The position numbers were made by a program, and so were the translations under genes. The notes under the pieces are model-generated. The model was not told where the DNA came from and ran no database searches. It worked only from the letters and a program-made list of their open reading frames with translations. Of a stretch of DNA of 64,000 nt, positions 1 through 13,428 are shown in pieces (the first letter of the stretch is position 1; every line of letters begins with the position of its first letter). The DNA is from Latrodectus hesperus (lineage: Eukaryota; Arthropoda; Arachnida; Araneae; Theridiidae). The DNA is taken from NCBI GenBank assembly GCA_037975125.1, contig CM075858.1:64113640-64177639 (forward strand). Reading direction: 5' to 3'.

Positions 1-129
1 CACACTCATTTGCTTTTAAAGAGTATACCACTCAAAGTTCAAATTAAATCTTAATGCATCTGAATGCCATTTTATAGAGTGCCACTTCCAGAACCAAGCC
101 GGTATTTATCCTTGACATCTATCCCCAAA

Positions 130-620
130 GCAGAAAACCATTGCACGTAACTAATTCCTTATTCTCATCCAGTGCCAGGACGGCGGAATTTATCCAGACG
201 TTCCCTTCATACTCTTTTCATGAAGTTCTCATCTTCCCTGTACTAGGCAAACCCCCGGTTGGGAAAGCCAGAAAAGTAACTTTCTTCGCTAGCAGTTGCG
301 GCGGATACTGGTCTCCAGCATGGCCATCCATCTACCAATTATTTCCAGGAGCATCAAAGGGAATGGTCGGCTCGCAGACTAATTATTTGCCGAGACTCTC
401 TGACCCTCACTCCACCCCCCACGTCCAGGGGGAGCAGCGGGAAAAGGGAATGTTGACCCATTCCATACATATTCATTGGCAAAGGTTCTTGGAGGTGTCT
501 AAAGCCTAGCCGAGATTTGATGTTCGGCACTGGAGTGGACACTGGAGAAGGAGATGATAAAGAGGGAGGAAGCATCATGTCTGATTGTGGGAAAGGAAGG
601 AGGAAGATTGCCAAGGACAA
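130..620. other. GC-richer island, no recognised gene
   Basis: This stretch is clearly less AT-rich than the DNA after it and contains a plus-strand open frame of about 120 codons ending at 509. That frame only reaches its length from a TTG, shows no domain I recognise, and overlaps an unrelated minus-strand frame at 354-620. I see no convincing splice signals or repeat structure. It could be a conserved non-coding element or an eroded transposon piece; I cannot choose. Confidence 0.3.
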
Positions 621-1373
<753 letters not shown>

Positions 1374-3084
1374 GGGAAGATAACTTCGAATTGCACTCCT
1401 TAGTATAATTTAGTATAATTAGTTCTCACTTGCAAAAGGTAGTTGTAGTGGTGAAAAAATTCATATTTTGAATTATACTTTATTCAGGGCATTTTCATAG
1501 GTGCGGTATTTATTTTGATGAAAATTAAAAATATCTAGATTTTATTTGATCGGAAGATATTTTAGGATTCAATTTAAGATTCCAAAATATCCTAGATCTA
1601 GCCAATTTTTATATAATTAAATTCAAAATACTCAATTTTTAAAATATCGATGCACTCAAAGAAAGGATGCTTCTTAAAAAATAGCCGAAATTCTAATAAA
1701 TATCACTCATTTGCTTTGAATCCACAGATATTTTAGTTTGTCCTGCATTTTCGGGATTGTGAAAACTGCGTGATTATAAAAATACACTCACCCTGCAGTA
1801 TTAATAAAATAACTCATATTTTTACAAAATATGTTGCATAAAAATTTAAAATTTCTAAAAAATATATTTTTAAAGTCAACAAAAAGCTAAAGTTCACACA
1901 GTTAGAATTTTGTAAAATTTTAAGTAAATGAGATACATGTAGTTTTGACCAAATTGTTTTTCAAACAAGAAATGTAACTGATATAGCTGTAATAGTTTAG
2001 ATAATATTTGTAAAAGAGAAGAATTGTTATTAATGTTTGTAATATGCAATTATTTTGAATGAATGCACGCATAAAAAAGTTTACATATGATTTATATAAG
2101 GCCTACAAATAAACCTCTTTTACTTTTCTCCTCAAATTTGCAAACACTATAAATTTATGTGATATATGGTAATACGGTAAAAATTAAGGCATTCTCTTTT
2201 ACTTAAATTAAATAAAGACAGTGATGATATTTTAGCATATTTGTTAATGAAATACATAAATTTACTAAACGATTTATAATATTATATTTAAGTATATTCT
2301 AATCAAAAATTCCTTTTTCTATATTTTTAATTAAAGCAGCGTTTCAGTTACAAATATAACAACAAAATTTTTTGCGATAAAAAATTGTCACTAAAATGTA
2401 ATAATTTAAATAAGACGTTTATGATAAAAATGTAAAATATGCTTTTATTTATGCTAGACACTAAGACAAAAATTATATCTTAGTTTAAATAGCATGAGAC
2501 CAAGGAAGCATACTTATGACAATAAAGAGTTATTTGTTTATTTAATGTTTCACAGTATACTATGTAAGTCGCGTATTCATTTTGTGAATATTTCTGAATA
2601 TTGTAAAAGAAATCCAGTTTAGAAATTAAAATTTGTGTATGTTAAGTTGAATATTGTATCTTAATAATTAATTATTTTAAACTATTCTATAGATTTAATT
2701 ATCAGAATAAAATAAATGTCCATCTTAAAAAATATTTCATGAAATCTGTAGACAGAAATATTTAGCTTGCGAATCTAAAATATTTAATTGTTTTTTTTCT
2801 CACACTTTAAATAAATATATATTTTTATTTTCAGAAGACACAATTTAATTTAGCATTCAGATGCAAACGTTAAAAAAAAATTCAAAGAGAAAATTATCAT
2901 CTTTTGTAGCATTGTAGTCAACTTTCGTTTCTCCCATTTAGTCACAAAACGGCAAAAACAAACAAACTATGTAGGGAATTCAATACATATTACATTTCAA
3001 ACTTTTCTCGACGTTCATTTATCTTGCAAATTTATTCTTTATCCTCTAAAATCCGAAGCTTTGAGGGGTTAAAGGATAGGATAA
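1374..3084. other. AT-rich DNA, nothing recognised
   Basis: Very AT-rich throughout, with stops frequent in all frames. I see no transposon, tRNA-like or tandem structure here. Confidence 0.6.
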
Positions 3085-3740
3085 AAAAATGCGACAAATT
3101 ACAATCGCAGCTCCTGTAGGCACTAATGCAACAGCGTCTAGGGAACTCCATTTTCACGAAAGCGCTAATTCGGTGCACACCCCTTTTCGCCTTTCCCCCA
3201 GTCTTTGGATGAAGAAAGTGAAGTAATTAATAACATCAAAGAGCAATTTGTGACGGTCTCCGTCAGCGGACTCGAGTCCGGATCGATAGGTAGCGTTAGG
3301 AACACAATTAGCAACTTGCGACTGAGTCAGCATTTGTCTTCTACAAGTTCTTCGACACCCTCTACTCCCTTTCCACGCAAACACAAAGAATATCATCCGG
3401 AATGGGAAGGACACCTTTTCTCATTCCTTTTTTTTTTCTTTCTTCCTCACTCGTTATTTTTGTTTTCGCTCACCTCTTCTTCCTTTACCCCGTTTATTGC
3501 GAAGTCTGCCTGTATGTCCCTCTTAGGGGTGTTGCAGACGATTTTCCGCTCAGAGGTGAGCTCTTCTTTCTCTTCTGCGGAGAAATGAGAGGATGGAGTG
3601 GCTCTCTCTCTCTCCTCTCCACCGCATCCCTTCCTCTTCCTCATCTTCTGAGAGAAGCGGATCGTTAGGTTTTCTCTCTCCTCGCTACTAGTCATTCCTC
3701 CTCTTGCTTTTCTTTTCGGAAGCTCAAGAGGGACTCAGCA
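3085..3740. other. GC-richer island with a possible exon
   Basis: Base composition rises sharply. A pyrimidine-rich tract ending in CAG at 3201 is followed by a plus-strand frame open to about 3588. Residues just after the CAG include DEESEVINNIKEQF and then Ser/Thr-rich sequence. An in-frame TAA at 3166 means it could only be an internal exon starting at 3202. No clear GT donor closes it before the frame enters a T/C-rich low-complexity stretch (3420-3700), so coding status is doubtful. It may be a conserved non-coding element or a pyrimidine-rich promoter-like region. Confidence 0.3.
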
Positions 3741-4319
3741 CATATTTAAGAGCAGGAATTAGAAAATGGAGAAGTGATTAAGCTTCAAAAGCCTTGCGAG
3801 TACAAGAAATCAACTTTTTAGTAAATCAATCTCTAGATGATTAAAAGTGAGTAAAAATCTTTGAGTAGACAAAAATAAATATATAAAATTAAAATAGTTT
3901 TTAATATGATATTTCTCAAGTATACATTGAAAGAATTATTTTTAACACTTTATTTATATTTTGTCACAATTTTTTATGATGAGTTGTAATATCATCATTG
4001 ATTGGGAAATTTCTTTAAAGTCAATAATGAACGGCATTCACATGATATCAGTGAAAATTTGCATTCTTCAATTTGAAACCCTAATTTTTACCTCTCATTA
4101 AACTTTTTTTTATCAGAAATAGAAATTTAAAATGCAATATAAGTCTTTTTAATATATCATATAGACATAATGGTATTGAGAAAGTAACGAACTATTCTTT
4201 ACTTTATCAAAACCATTATGCTTATATGTAACTTGTTTTTGTTTTCACTATGCAAATAAAATAATTACTGAAATGTAAATGTAATTAAGAAATAACAAAG
4301 TGAGACACCAAAATCTTAA
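3741..4319. other. AT-rich DNA, nothing recognised
   Basis: No supported feature apart from the left TSD of the following SINE, which begins at 4320. Confidence 0.6.
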
Positions 4320-4333
4320 CTGCTATTAAATAA

Positions 4334-4713
4334 ACTGAACTCCATGTGTGTGGCACGACAGCCCATGTGAGCCAAGGCCTACAGTGCCCATAACTGTTTT
4401 CATGACCGAGGGCCCTGGGGTGCGATAGTGGTTCGGAATCCACTTTAAACCGTAAGTCCCGGTCTAATTAGCCCTCGTGTGGAAAAAATGACCGTTGAGC
4501 GACAAACAAACCCTGGGGTGCGAAGCATATGTCCCAGTTAGGTGGTCAGCCTAACGTGAAACCCCAAGTGTTTAGTTCCCAAGCATGCTTGGTACTCAGT
4601 TAATCGACCCACTGAAGGGATGAAAGGCTGAGTCAACCTCGCCCAACCCGAGGATAGAACCTCGGACCTGTGCCTTGGGAGCGTGAAATGCTGCCACTAA
4701 GCCACCGGGCTTC
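4334..4713 (-). mobile_element. tRNA-derived SINE, family A, full-length copy
   Basis: A 380-bp SINE on the minus strand flanked by a perfect 14-bp direct repeat, CTGCTATTAAATAA, at 4320-4333 and 4714-4727; this is the target-site duplication and fixes both ends. Read on the minus strand it starts with a pol III A box, TGGCTTAGTGG (complement of 4694-4704), and has a T-arm-like B box region at about 4649-4665 with GGTTCTATCC between pairing arms. The body then continues away from the tRNA-like head. It shares head and body with the copy at 44.4 kb but carries an extra 98 bp bounded by the 13-bp repeat CCCTGGGGTGCGA at 4413-4425 and 4511-4523. SINEs are non-coding and are mobilised by a partner LINE. 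Confidence 0.9.
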
Positions 4714-4727
4714 CTGCTATTAAATAA

Positions 4728-5139
4728 CGAATATTAATTTATAGAAACAAATAAATTTTTTTGTTTATTTAAATATCAAATTTATAAATCAACTATATTT
4801 CTTTTAAATCAAGTTGAGCATGGTAATTTTATAACTATAACTGGAAGTTAAAAACTTGAAAATAACTTGCTTGTAAAGCTTTCTTTTCACTTAAAAACGA
4901 AAACTTAAAATTTACTTAAAAATATTATTTTTGGGGTTGAATGTGTTGATATTTCAGAATTTATCATGAGCTTAAAATAAGGTCACGTTTCCTGAGTAAA
5001 ATGGCAGAAACATTAATCAACCCTCATTGAACAATGAGGAACTAGTGACGTACAGATATATTCATCAAAATAAGAAATTTAGACTTATCTGAGTTTTTTG
5101 GGGGCAAAGAGGGAGTTTATCATCAATTAATAAAATTTA
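4728..5139. other. AT-rich DNA, nothing recognised
   Basis: No gene or repeat identified between the SINE and the degenerate tandem repeat. Confidence 0.55.
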
Positions 5140-6450
5140 TCATTAACTATGGAAAATATACTTATTGGCAATCATAAGGGAAATTTTCAGTCCCAACTGA
5201 ACTGTAAGAAAGTTTGTATTTATGTGTGGTATAGATAAATCTGTGACCTGTGTGGGGGAACTCTTTTTCTTTGGTGCATAAAAAGTCATATTATTAATTT
5301 AAAATATTCATAGAAGACATATTTAACTAGAATTAAAAAAAAGATCAATGTAAACTACTAATGAACAGAAAAAGATGAGTAATATAATTTTGCACTATAC
5401 AGGTGCATTTGTGAAACTGAAATCTTGAGAATTTTTAGAAACTTTATAGATGTCTAAATTTAAGAAAAATCCTTATTATCTACTTAAATTATTTGATTTT
5501 TTTATAACAACATTTGTTACAAAAACCCAAAAAAGATCAGTTTCACCCATTAATGAATTGAAAAAAATGATTTAACGTACTTCTATATTGTACAAGTTCA
5601 TCTGTCAAATTAAGATCTTGAGATTTCTAGAGTTTCTAGAAATTTTAGAGAATTCTAGACTTTAGAAAAAAAAGATTAGTTATCTGTCTAAAATCTTCAT
5701 AGAAAGCATATTAGTTCGAAATTAAGATCAATTGCAACTAAAATTAAACAGAAAAAAATTACATATACTTTTATGTTCAGGTACATTAATTACAACTAGT
5801 TTTTTTGAGCTCTATTGGAAAGTAGGAAAAAAATGAAATATTTACGGAATCTACAAACCTATCAACCAGAATATGTTTCTGATATTTATTGAGTTTCTTC
5901 CACAAAAAGGTGGTTCTAATTTAACATCTCTTAAAAATTTTAATTTTGAAAAAATTACTGTAATTTAATTATATATTTAAAATTTTCAATCAGAAAAATG
6001 ATTTTCAATATGAAATGTAATGAAAAATCACAAAGTATAGTTATAAGCACTTTTGAGAAGGGAGATACGTGAGGTACTGATGAACTCTACAAGAGCATCT
6101 CTTATAGTAAGATCTTTGGACTCATTCCAGGTTCTTTACTGTGGTACAAAAATGTTACATTTTATCTACATAAAAGTTTCAAATATAATATAACTGAAAA
6201 TCCCAAATTACAATTTTAAGTTATTGAAAAGTGAGAAAAGAATGATGTATATATGACGACTATAAAAACATGCATGAAAGAGAGATCTTGGGACTTATAT
6301 TTGATCATCTTCACTGACACACAAGAGTATGGCTTACTATCTACTTAAATGTTTCATGAAAACATAATCATTGGTAATCCTAAAGAGCTGTTATAAAAAT
6401 AACTGTTATATATGCTGTTATGGAGAGCATAGTTCTGACTGGTGTATATT
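5140..6450. repeat. degenerate tandem repeat, unit about 192 bp
   Basis: Related blocks recur at a regular spacing. The block AAGATCA plus its context occurs at 5341, 5533 and 5724 (spacing 192 and 191). The block ATCTTGAGA occurs at 5422 and 5615 (193), with weaker relatives near 6112 and 6285. Between these anchors the units align with many substitutions and small indels, so this is an old, unhomogenised array. Outer limits are approximate. No coding frame persists through it. Confidence 0.7.
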
Positions 6451-6642
6451 CATTGATTGTAGTTCTCCCAATATGCTTGAGCCGAAAAGATTATACCCCA
6501 AAAATATAGCTTGTAAAGATAAAGAAAAACATTATATTATTACGAGAACAGTACTCTTTCTATAGAAGTTTATAGGATCTATCTCCATTCTTGAAGCAAC
6601 TGGAGAACACAGTTCAATTTTTGTTTCATTTCCAAACTCATC

Positions 6643-6990
6643 GTTGTTATTGTCGTTATTTATGACACTTGGACAAGCCAAGTTCGCTATGCGAATTTAA
6701 GTCAGTAGGGTGCGACTTTTATTTAACGAAAGCCCCATGAAGGTGAAAGTACAACTTTGCTGTAAACTCTTCCAATAGATGGCACCACCAGAGTATCCAC
6801 TCCCTCAATTTTCACGCTGATCTTGAAGGACAAGAAATTTTCTCCAAACCATTATACCAATGGTAACTGCTCAACAACTGATTCCACATATTTAACGAAC
6901 GCGTATATCATATGTACTCGGTGAGTCTTTGGCGGTGGCCGTAGTATCCTAGTGGCTTAGGGCATCGTCAGGAAGGGCGAGATTCGATTC
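6643..6990 (-). mobile_element. tRNA-derived SINE, family C, with inverted 5' head
   Basis: The body (6643-6935) matches the family C copy at 63.3 kb on the minus strand, ending at the low-coordinate side with the AACAATAAC-type tail. The tRNA-like head (6936-6990) lies next to it in the opposite, plus-strand orientation, with A-box sequence TATCCTAGTGG and B-box-like ATTCGATTCC. Head plus body together cover nearly the whole 63-kb element, losing only about 5 nt at the junction. The whole unit is flanked by CCAAACTCATC (6632-6642) and CCAAAGCTCATC (6991-7002), a near-perfect TSD, so the inversion is inside one insertion. This is the signature expected of twin priming during retroposition. 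Confidence 0.85.
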
Positions 6991-9900
6991 CCAAAGCTCA
7001 TCTTTAGTTTATCAATGTAGATGTTCGGAACTTCTCTCTTAAATCATTAAAGTATGTTATGAAACTTAAAAAAGTTCTTCATAGACATAATGAAAAGACA
7101 CAACAGTATTATCCGCCACTCAAAATTGTTTATTTTAGTTATTGAGTTTCAAGATTAATTCAAAGAATTGAAAACGTTTTTAATATAATATCAGCAATCT
7201 ATTAATAATTATATTCAGTAAAGTATATATTTTAATCTTTGATACATTTTATGCTTATCAATTGGAGAGACATTGGAGAGAACATTGGAGATTGGAGATT
7301 AACATTGGAGAGAATTTGATATGTTTTAAAAATTGAAATTCGTTGCATTTACGTTGAATATTAAAATTGTCCCATAACTATGAAGAAACTACACATTTAA
7401 GTTTCAATTTTAATTCTACCATAAAATAAAAAAGTGTTTATAGATCATCCTATAACTTCGTAAAAGTCATTGTATAGTTTCAATCTTTGCTGTCTGACTG
7501 TGAGTTTATAAATTAAATGTTGTTGATTTAAAATGTAACACATTTAATTACAAAAATATGTAGAAAAATAAAGTTATCAAATACTTCCACTTTGATTAAA
7601 TTTATGAGCTGGGAACTGAATGATTATCAAACGAACTTTTAATGCAATATTTAATGCATTCGATTATTGTCTCTGGTGTGGAAGCTTGTAAATATTTGTA
7701 ATCCATGTTAGACAGTAAGTTTCTGTTGAATCAGCCATCGTTTTAAAAAATGACCAAATTAAATCATTGATTATATTAAAAAGGAGATTTTTTTATTGAG
7801 TTATTAAATCAACATTTAAAATTTATTGTAAAATAATTTTCCATGCAAATTGGGAATATATATTATTTATGTTTATTAAAATTTCCAATTTACGGATAAA
7901 AATATTTCATGTTATGTTCTCACATTTATTATATGCAAATTAAAATTTCAGTGATTCAATGATCTGTGGAGAGATGTAAATAATATACACTTGTTTTTTG
8001 ACAGAAAAAATTGCAATCATTTTTTATTTGTTTATTGTGATTTCTACTTAAAAATGAATACAATGAACAAAAATATTAAATAATAAATTTTCATGGAAGT
8101 TTCTAAAAATTGGATGCTTAAACTGATTTTTCTCATTAAACCATAAGCAATTTCAAGATAAAAAATACAACCTGAGAATAGGTATTTTGGATTTATATTA
8201 AGTGTTTTTCTAATCGTAATATAAAACATTCAACTAAACATATTTTAATTTGTACACGATAATAAATTGATAGATAATATGTAGATAAAATTCAGTTAAT
8301 TTGTCTGACCGAAAGTTAACAAAAACATTTTTTTAATAATAAGAGACTTAATTATGATCTCAAGCAGTTAAAATTAAAAAATTAAATTGAATTTTAAAAA
8401 TATAATAACTTGGTGGTATATTATAATGTTTATAACTCGGCGGAAACTATTTGATAGGTTGAGTAAAAGCTTTGATAATTTATAGCATGCAGAATACACA
8501 AACCTACAGAATATAAAATCCACCTACATAACAATAATATTAAGAATATAGAGTGCAGATGAAACCAATTAAGCATTACAATTTATTATAACTGTCTTAG
8601 CTTATTTCTTGATAATAAATTTAGAATCACTTATAAAACAATGATTTATGTATCTTAAACGCTAAAAACTACTCAATTTTTTGAAGAAAGAAATTAAAGT
8701 TATTTTGAGAACAATATATTCTATCGTACGTAATAAACTAAAAGCTAATATTTATAAGTAAATACATTTCTAAGTAAAGCATAAGTAAGTACATAAGTAA
8801 ATACATTTATAAATAAATACAATGCTGAAGTATTTTCCCGAGGTGAATTAATATGGTAATGAAATGTAATAGAAATTTAGTATTTAATTTTCAATTGTAA
8901 AATTATGTTTCTGTTAATTTAAGTAAATATTTCTGAAAATATTTTTTCAGAAATATTAAGTAAATATTTCTGAGAATAATTCTGTAAAAATTTTTAGTTG
9001 TTATTTTATAGTTATGTCATTTCTGTTTTATATTCTTAATAGAATAATAGTAAAAAAAAATGGATTTCTTGTCTGTAATTGACAATTATTATGAAACTAA
9101 TAATTTATGAACCTGTTTTCTTATGCAATATTTTATTTAATTTTAGGATTAGAGTTGATATACTTCAAAAATTAAACACAGAAGATTTTTAATGGGGATT
9201 CCTTTTGAAAATTTGTTATTATTTTTAATTTACATTTTTAAAGATTCCTTAATTTTCACATAAGGAAAAATATGAAATTAATTAAAAGCTAGTACGATTT
9301 TTAAATTATTCTATCGACCAGATTTATTAAAAAAAATAAAGTACACAAAAATATTTTTAATAGAAATCTCTGAAAGGTGTTTCAAATTGGAAGATAAAAT
9401 CATGTTTTATAATTTTTTTGGTACTCAATAGAGCTCGACTGAATTTCGTTAGAATATTGCAAAATCAACTAAATACTACAAATTATTATGAAATAATTTT
9501 CTTATTACTTCTAATATGCAGATGTGGTTTGTTTCTAAAGAAGGGGTTGAAATTATTTCTTTCTTTAGATTTAAAAACTAATTTAGTAAAAGTTTAAGTT
9601 TAATAAAAAATATTAAAAAAAGTAAAATTATACGTTTCGGGAAATATTTATTCACTATTAATAATAAAAAAACACTAATACTGATTTTTAAGAAAATCAT
9701 GCTCAGAATTTCAGTTAGAATATATGTTTTTGAAAGCATTTGTATACAACTCAAAATTTTACCGAATAATATAATAAAAAGTAAATAAAATTGCTGGCAT
9801 AAGTTTTATGTTAATCTACAGTATATTATAAAAATTGTATATTTTCACACATTTTTTTAAAAATATACATTTAATCTAACCATTTCTAACTGCTAATCAG

Positions 9901-12146
9901 CTTTATTAATGAAATAATATTACATTTAAGGTATCAATCCATGAATGACAAATCTTAAAATTATTAATTAGATGGAATAATTTAAGATGCATAATAAGAA
10001 AAAAATTGATAATGTAATGAAATAAAAATTCATGAAAATATTATTTTCATGCTATTTTAGTGAAAAAACTATTTATTTAAACACATTTATTACAAGTTTG
10101 CTTGATAAGAACTTTAAAATTAAACAATTATTTATTTCAAAAATTTATTAAAACACAAAGTAGCTAAAGTAAAAATATTTATATAAATAAAAAAGTAAAA
10201 CATTAAACTTCATATAACTTCATACACGAGCGCTATGTATAATATAATCAAGATATTGGATTTAATGATAACCAAGTCTATAAAGATTTAGATATTTCAT
10301 AACTGAAATTATTATGTTTTTGATTTAAAAAGTATTGATTTGTATTTTACATTTATGATCATTTGCTATAATAACGACTAAAATACCAAAGAAAAAAAAA
10401 GAATACTAAACATTATAATCACACAAACGATTAAAAAATATAAACTTCTTGAAAATTGAAATTTGTTTGGCAACATATGAAAATGATTAAGAAGAATGTT
10501 TTTTTTTTATTTAGATTGAGATTTAACAAAAAACATTGTTTGTTTCTAAGAAGATAAAATAACGGAAAGTAAATTAATAAGATATTTTTATGAATTCTTG
10601 AAAAATACATATTTTTTACTTACAGATTTCTCTTTGTAAGTTTTAATCTCGACATTCATAATATTCCATTCTATAATTAAATATGCAAAATTCGACTTGA
10701 GATCTTGTTAAAATAATACATGTCATCACTTAAATTTTTATTCAATTCAATAGTACATACATTTCCAATAGATGTGTTGGTAAGATTAAGCTATTTTTGA
10801 TTAAATGATTAATTTGATCTCTTAATTGCGATATGTTTAAAAAAATTTTTCATTTGAATCTTTAAATTAGCAAAAAAATAAAAACTTTGAACATTTTGAA
10901 TAGTTATGATAGTCTGAAAACTCAATATTTTCAGCAAAAAATGTACAAAACTAGCATATGAAAATGGGGTTTGAATTAAAATTCCTAGTTTTTTTTTTGT
11001 AATGAAGTGGATTGTTTTCTTTAAATGTAGTTAAATGATATTTGAAACATGTCATTTCAGGAATTACATGAAGGACTTATTTACACGAATAATTAAAAAA
11101 TACAAAAAATGTATGTGACTTGTCATAAAACATGCAGTAGAAACATATTTTATAGATAATTTTACTTAATGAATGAAATATTTTTTTATTCCTTAACTTT
11201 AAGAAAAAATGTAATTTTAAATTATATTTTTTTATCAAACAAGTAATAAAAATAGTTTAGTTTACGACTTAAAAGTGTGTATTTATTATCTTTCTGCTAT
11301 TGTTATAGATTATCAATAAAACCACCCGGAACTGAAAAGATTGAAATATTTGATATCTTTTTTATTCATCGTTAATTATTCGATTGATAATAATAAATTA
11401 TAGGAAATTTTAAAAATTCTGCGTTTTTTAAAGCTGCGCGGATTTATTTGAAATACAAAGCGAATGGCATTTTTTAATATAGAGGCTCTATAAAACATTT
11501 TATGCATGGAAATTACTCTATTTAAATAATATTACCAAAACACAAAAGAAGTTTTATCTTCTTCATTGTGACCTTAAGCAATAAAATTATTTCGAACATT
11601 TGTATGAATTACTATTTTTCCCATTTGCCATAAGGAAATTGTTATAACTACCTATAGAAAATTATCGGTTAGCCTGAAATAATAACAGTTCTTTTCGAAA
11701 CACAATAAGATGTCATTAACCTTCTGTGTAAATGCAGCCTATTCTTTGAGTTATCAGAAGGCATGTTATTACAGAGAACCGTTGTAACATTCATACATCA
11801 TTGAAAATCCATTGAAAAAATTAACAAAAGAAATAGTTATTGTCTTGCTCAAGAGATTAATATTCTTTCATTTTCAGTTTCAATTAAAATTACTAATTAA
11901 AGTTATTATTAAATTAGTAATCTGTTTTTCCAAAAGAAATAGCTAACAATAATATTAGAATCGGAAAATTAAAATTTTAATAAAATCAATTCTAATACTA
12001 TGAAACTTTATTTGATGAAGAAAAAATGAAATCATTTCTGGTAAAAACAAAGGAGTATTGATTTCAACTTTAAAGAAAAAGATTTGAAACATAGAAGCTT
12101 AAAATACTGATTTTAATTTTTACTTATAACCAAATATAAATTATTA

Positions 12147-12175
12147 AACACACACACACACACATATATATATAA
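12147..12175. repeat. short (CA)n(TA)n microsatellite
   Basis: Eight or so CA dinucleotides followed by about six TA dinucleotides. Confidence 0.9.
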
Positions 12176-12859
12176 TTATAAAGGGATTAAATTTGAGTCG
12201 GTTAATATAAAATTTTAGATTTAGTCAATTAAATTTGGTTTACCTTTATAAATCAAAATGATGTTACTTTTAATATTTTGTGGTTTTACAATAAGGCTTT
12301 TAAACTTTGTCTTATTATCTCCAAGAAAAATTATTTTTTCCGCAAAGTAAATTAGAAATCTTAAAATTATTATTATTGTTTAAATCATTATTTTTGCGCA
12401 TAAAAATGAGCACGTATACTTCTCCACAAAATTAAAATTTAACTATTTTATAATTTTGATTAATAAAGTATAAGAGGTTTTAATTCTTTTTATTCATGAA
12501 AGTTCTATCAAAAATGCAGTATTGGGTTTTACTGTTTAAGACGTCAAATAGTAATGGGAAAACTATTAAATACTGCTAATATATTTTTGATTATTCCCGT
12601 TCAACTTTTAAAAATGATTTCATGCTAAATAAATTTCTTATGCACTCTTTTTTTCATTAATGTTGCCATCTGACGGCTCATTCTTTCAGTAATTCATTAA
12701 TCTGATACAGAAATATTATTACAAATATGTAAATTGTAATCAATGATTACAATAATTGAACTTTAATTATAGTTTTCATTTTCCAGTCAATTTTGGGAAT
12801 TTCAGTTGAGTAATTTTTTATCTAATTTCTGTGTTTAGTTATTTAGTTATGTTTTTTTT

Positions 12860-12943
12860 AATTTTAGTTATGTTAGTGAATTTTTTATCTAATTTCTGGT
12901 TTTTAATTTTAGTTATGTTAGTGAATTTTTTTATCTAATTTCT
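12860..12943. repeat. two-copy 45-bp tandem duplication
   Basis: The block beginning AATTTTAGTTATGTTAG and ending TATCTAATTTCT occurs at 12860-12897 and again from 12905 to 12943, nearly identical, giving a 45-bp period. A partial third copy of the TCTAATTTCTG motif follows. Confidence 0.85.
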
Positions 12944-13391
12944 AATTTCTGTGTATCGCACGTATATTCTCAATTATGTTTATTATTTTTTCAAAACTTG
13001 CTTCAAATTATTGTAATCAAAGACTTATTCTGGTACAGGTAAAAAATAAAGAGTTTTATCTTAGGACACCAAATATTTTCTGGTTATATTTAAAATAGTA
13101 AAAAACGATACATTATTATTCCTTTTATTTTACTTTTTGATTTGAAGAAAAATTTTAATATTTATGGCAGCATGAAAGCTAAAAAATAACTCGTTGAAAA
13201 AAATTGAAAGACATAGGAAAAAGAAATGATTGAGTGAAGGATAATATAACTGAATGCAATAAAAATTATGGCGTTAGTAAGTTTTATGTGATTTAACTAG
13301 TTGCTGATCACCTTTATATTAATATATAGGATTGTTGGGAAAAGTATTAAAAAATCTTTGTTGTTTGATTATGATACAAAATTACATTATA

Positions 13392-13428
13392 TTGATAAGA
13401 ACAAAATTAAAGATTTTGTTCTTATCAA
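13392..13428. repeat. perfect 16-bp inverted repeat (hairpin)
   Basis: Arms 13392-13407 and 13413-13428 are exact reverse complements, separated by the 5-nt loop TAAAG. In RNA or single-stranded DNA this would be a tight hairpin. There is no T run or gene context that would make it a terminator. Confidence 0.9.

Noticed and set aside
141..509. Putative 122-codon gene at the left end
   Set aside because: It depends on a TTG start, overlaps an opposite-strand frame and has no recognisable domain.
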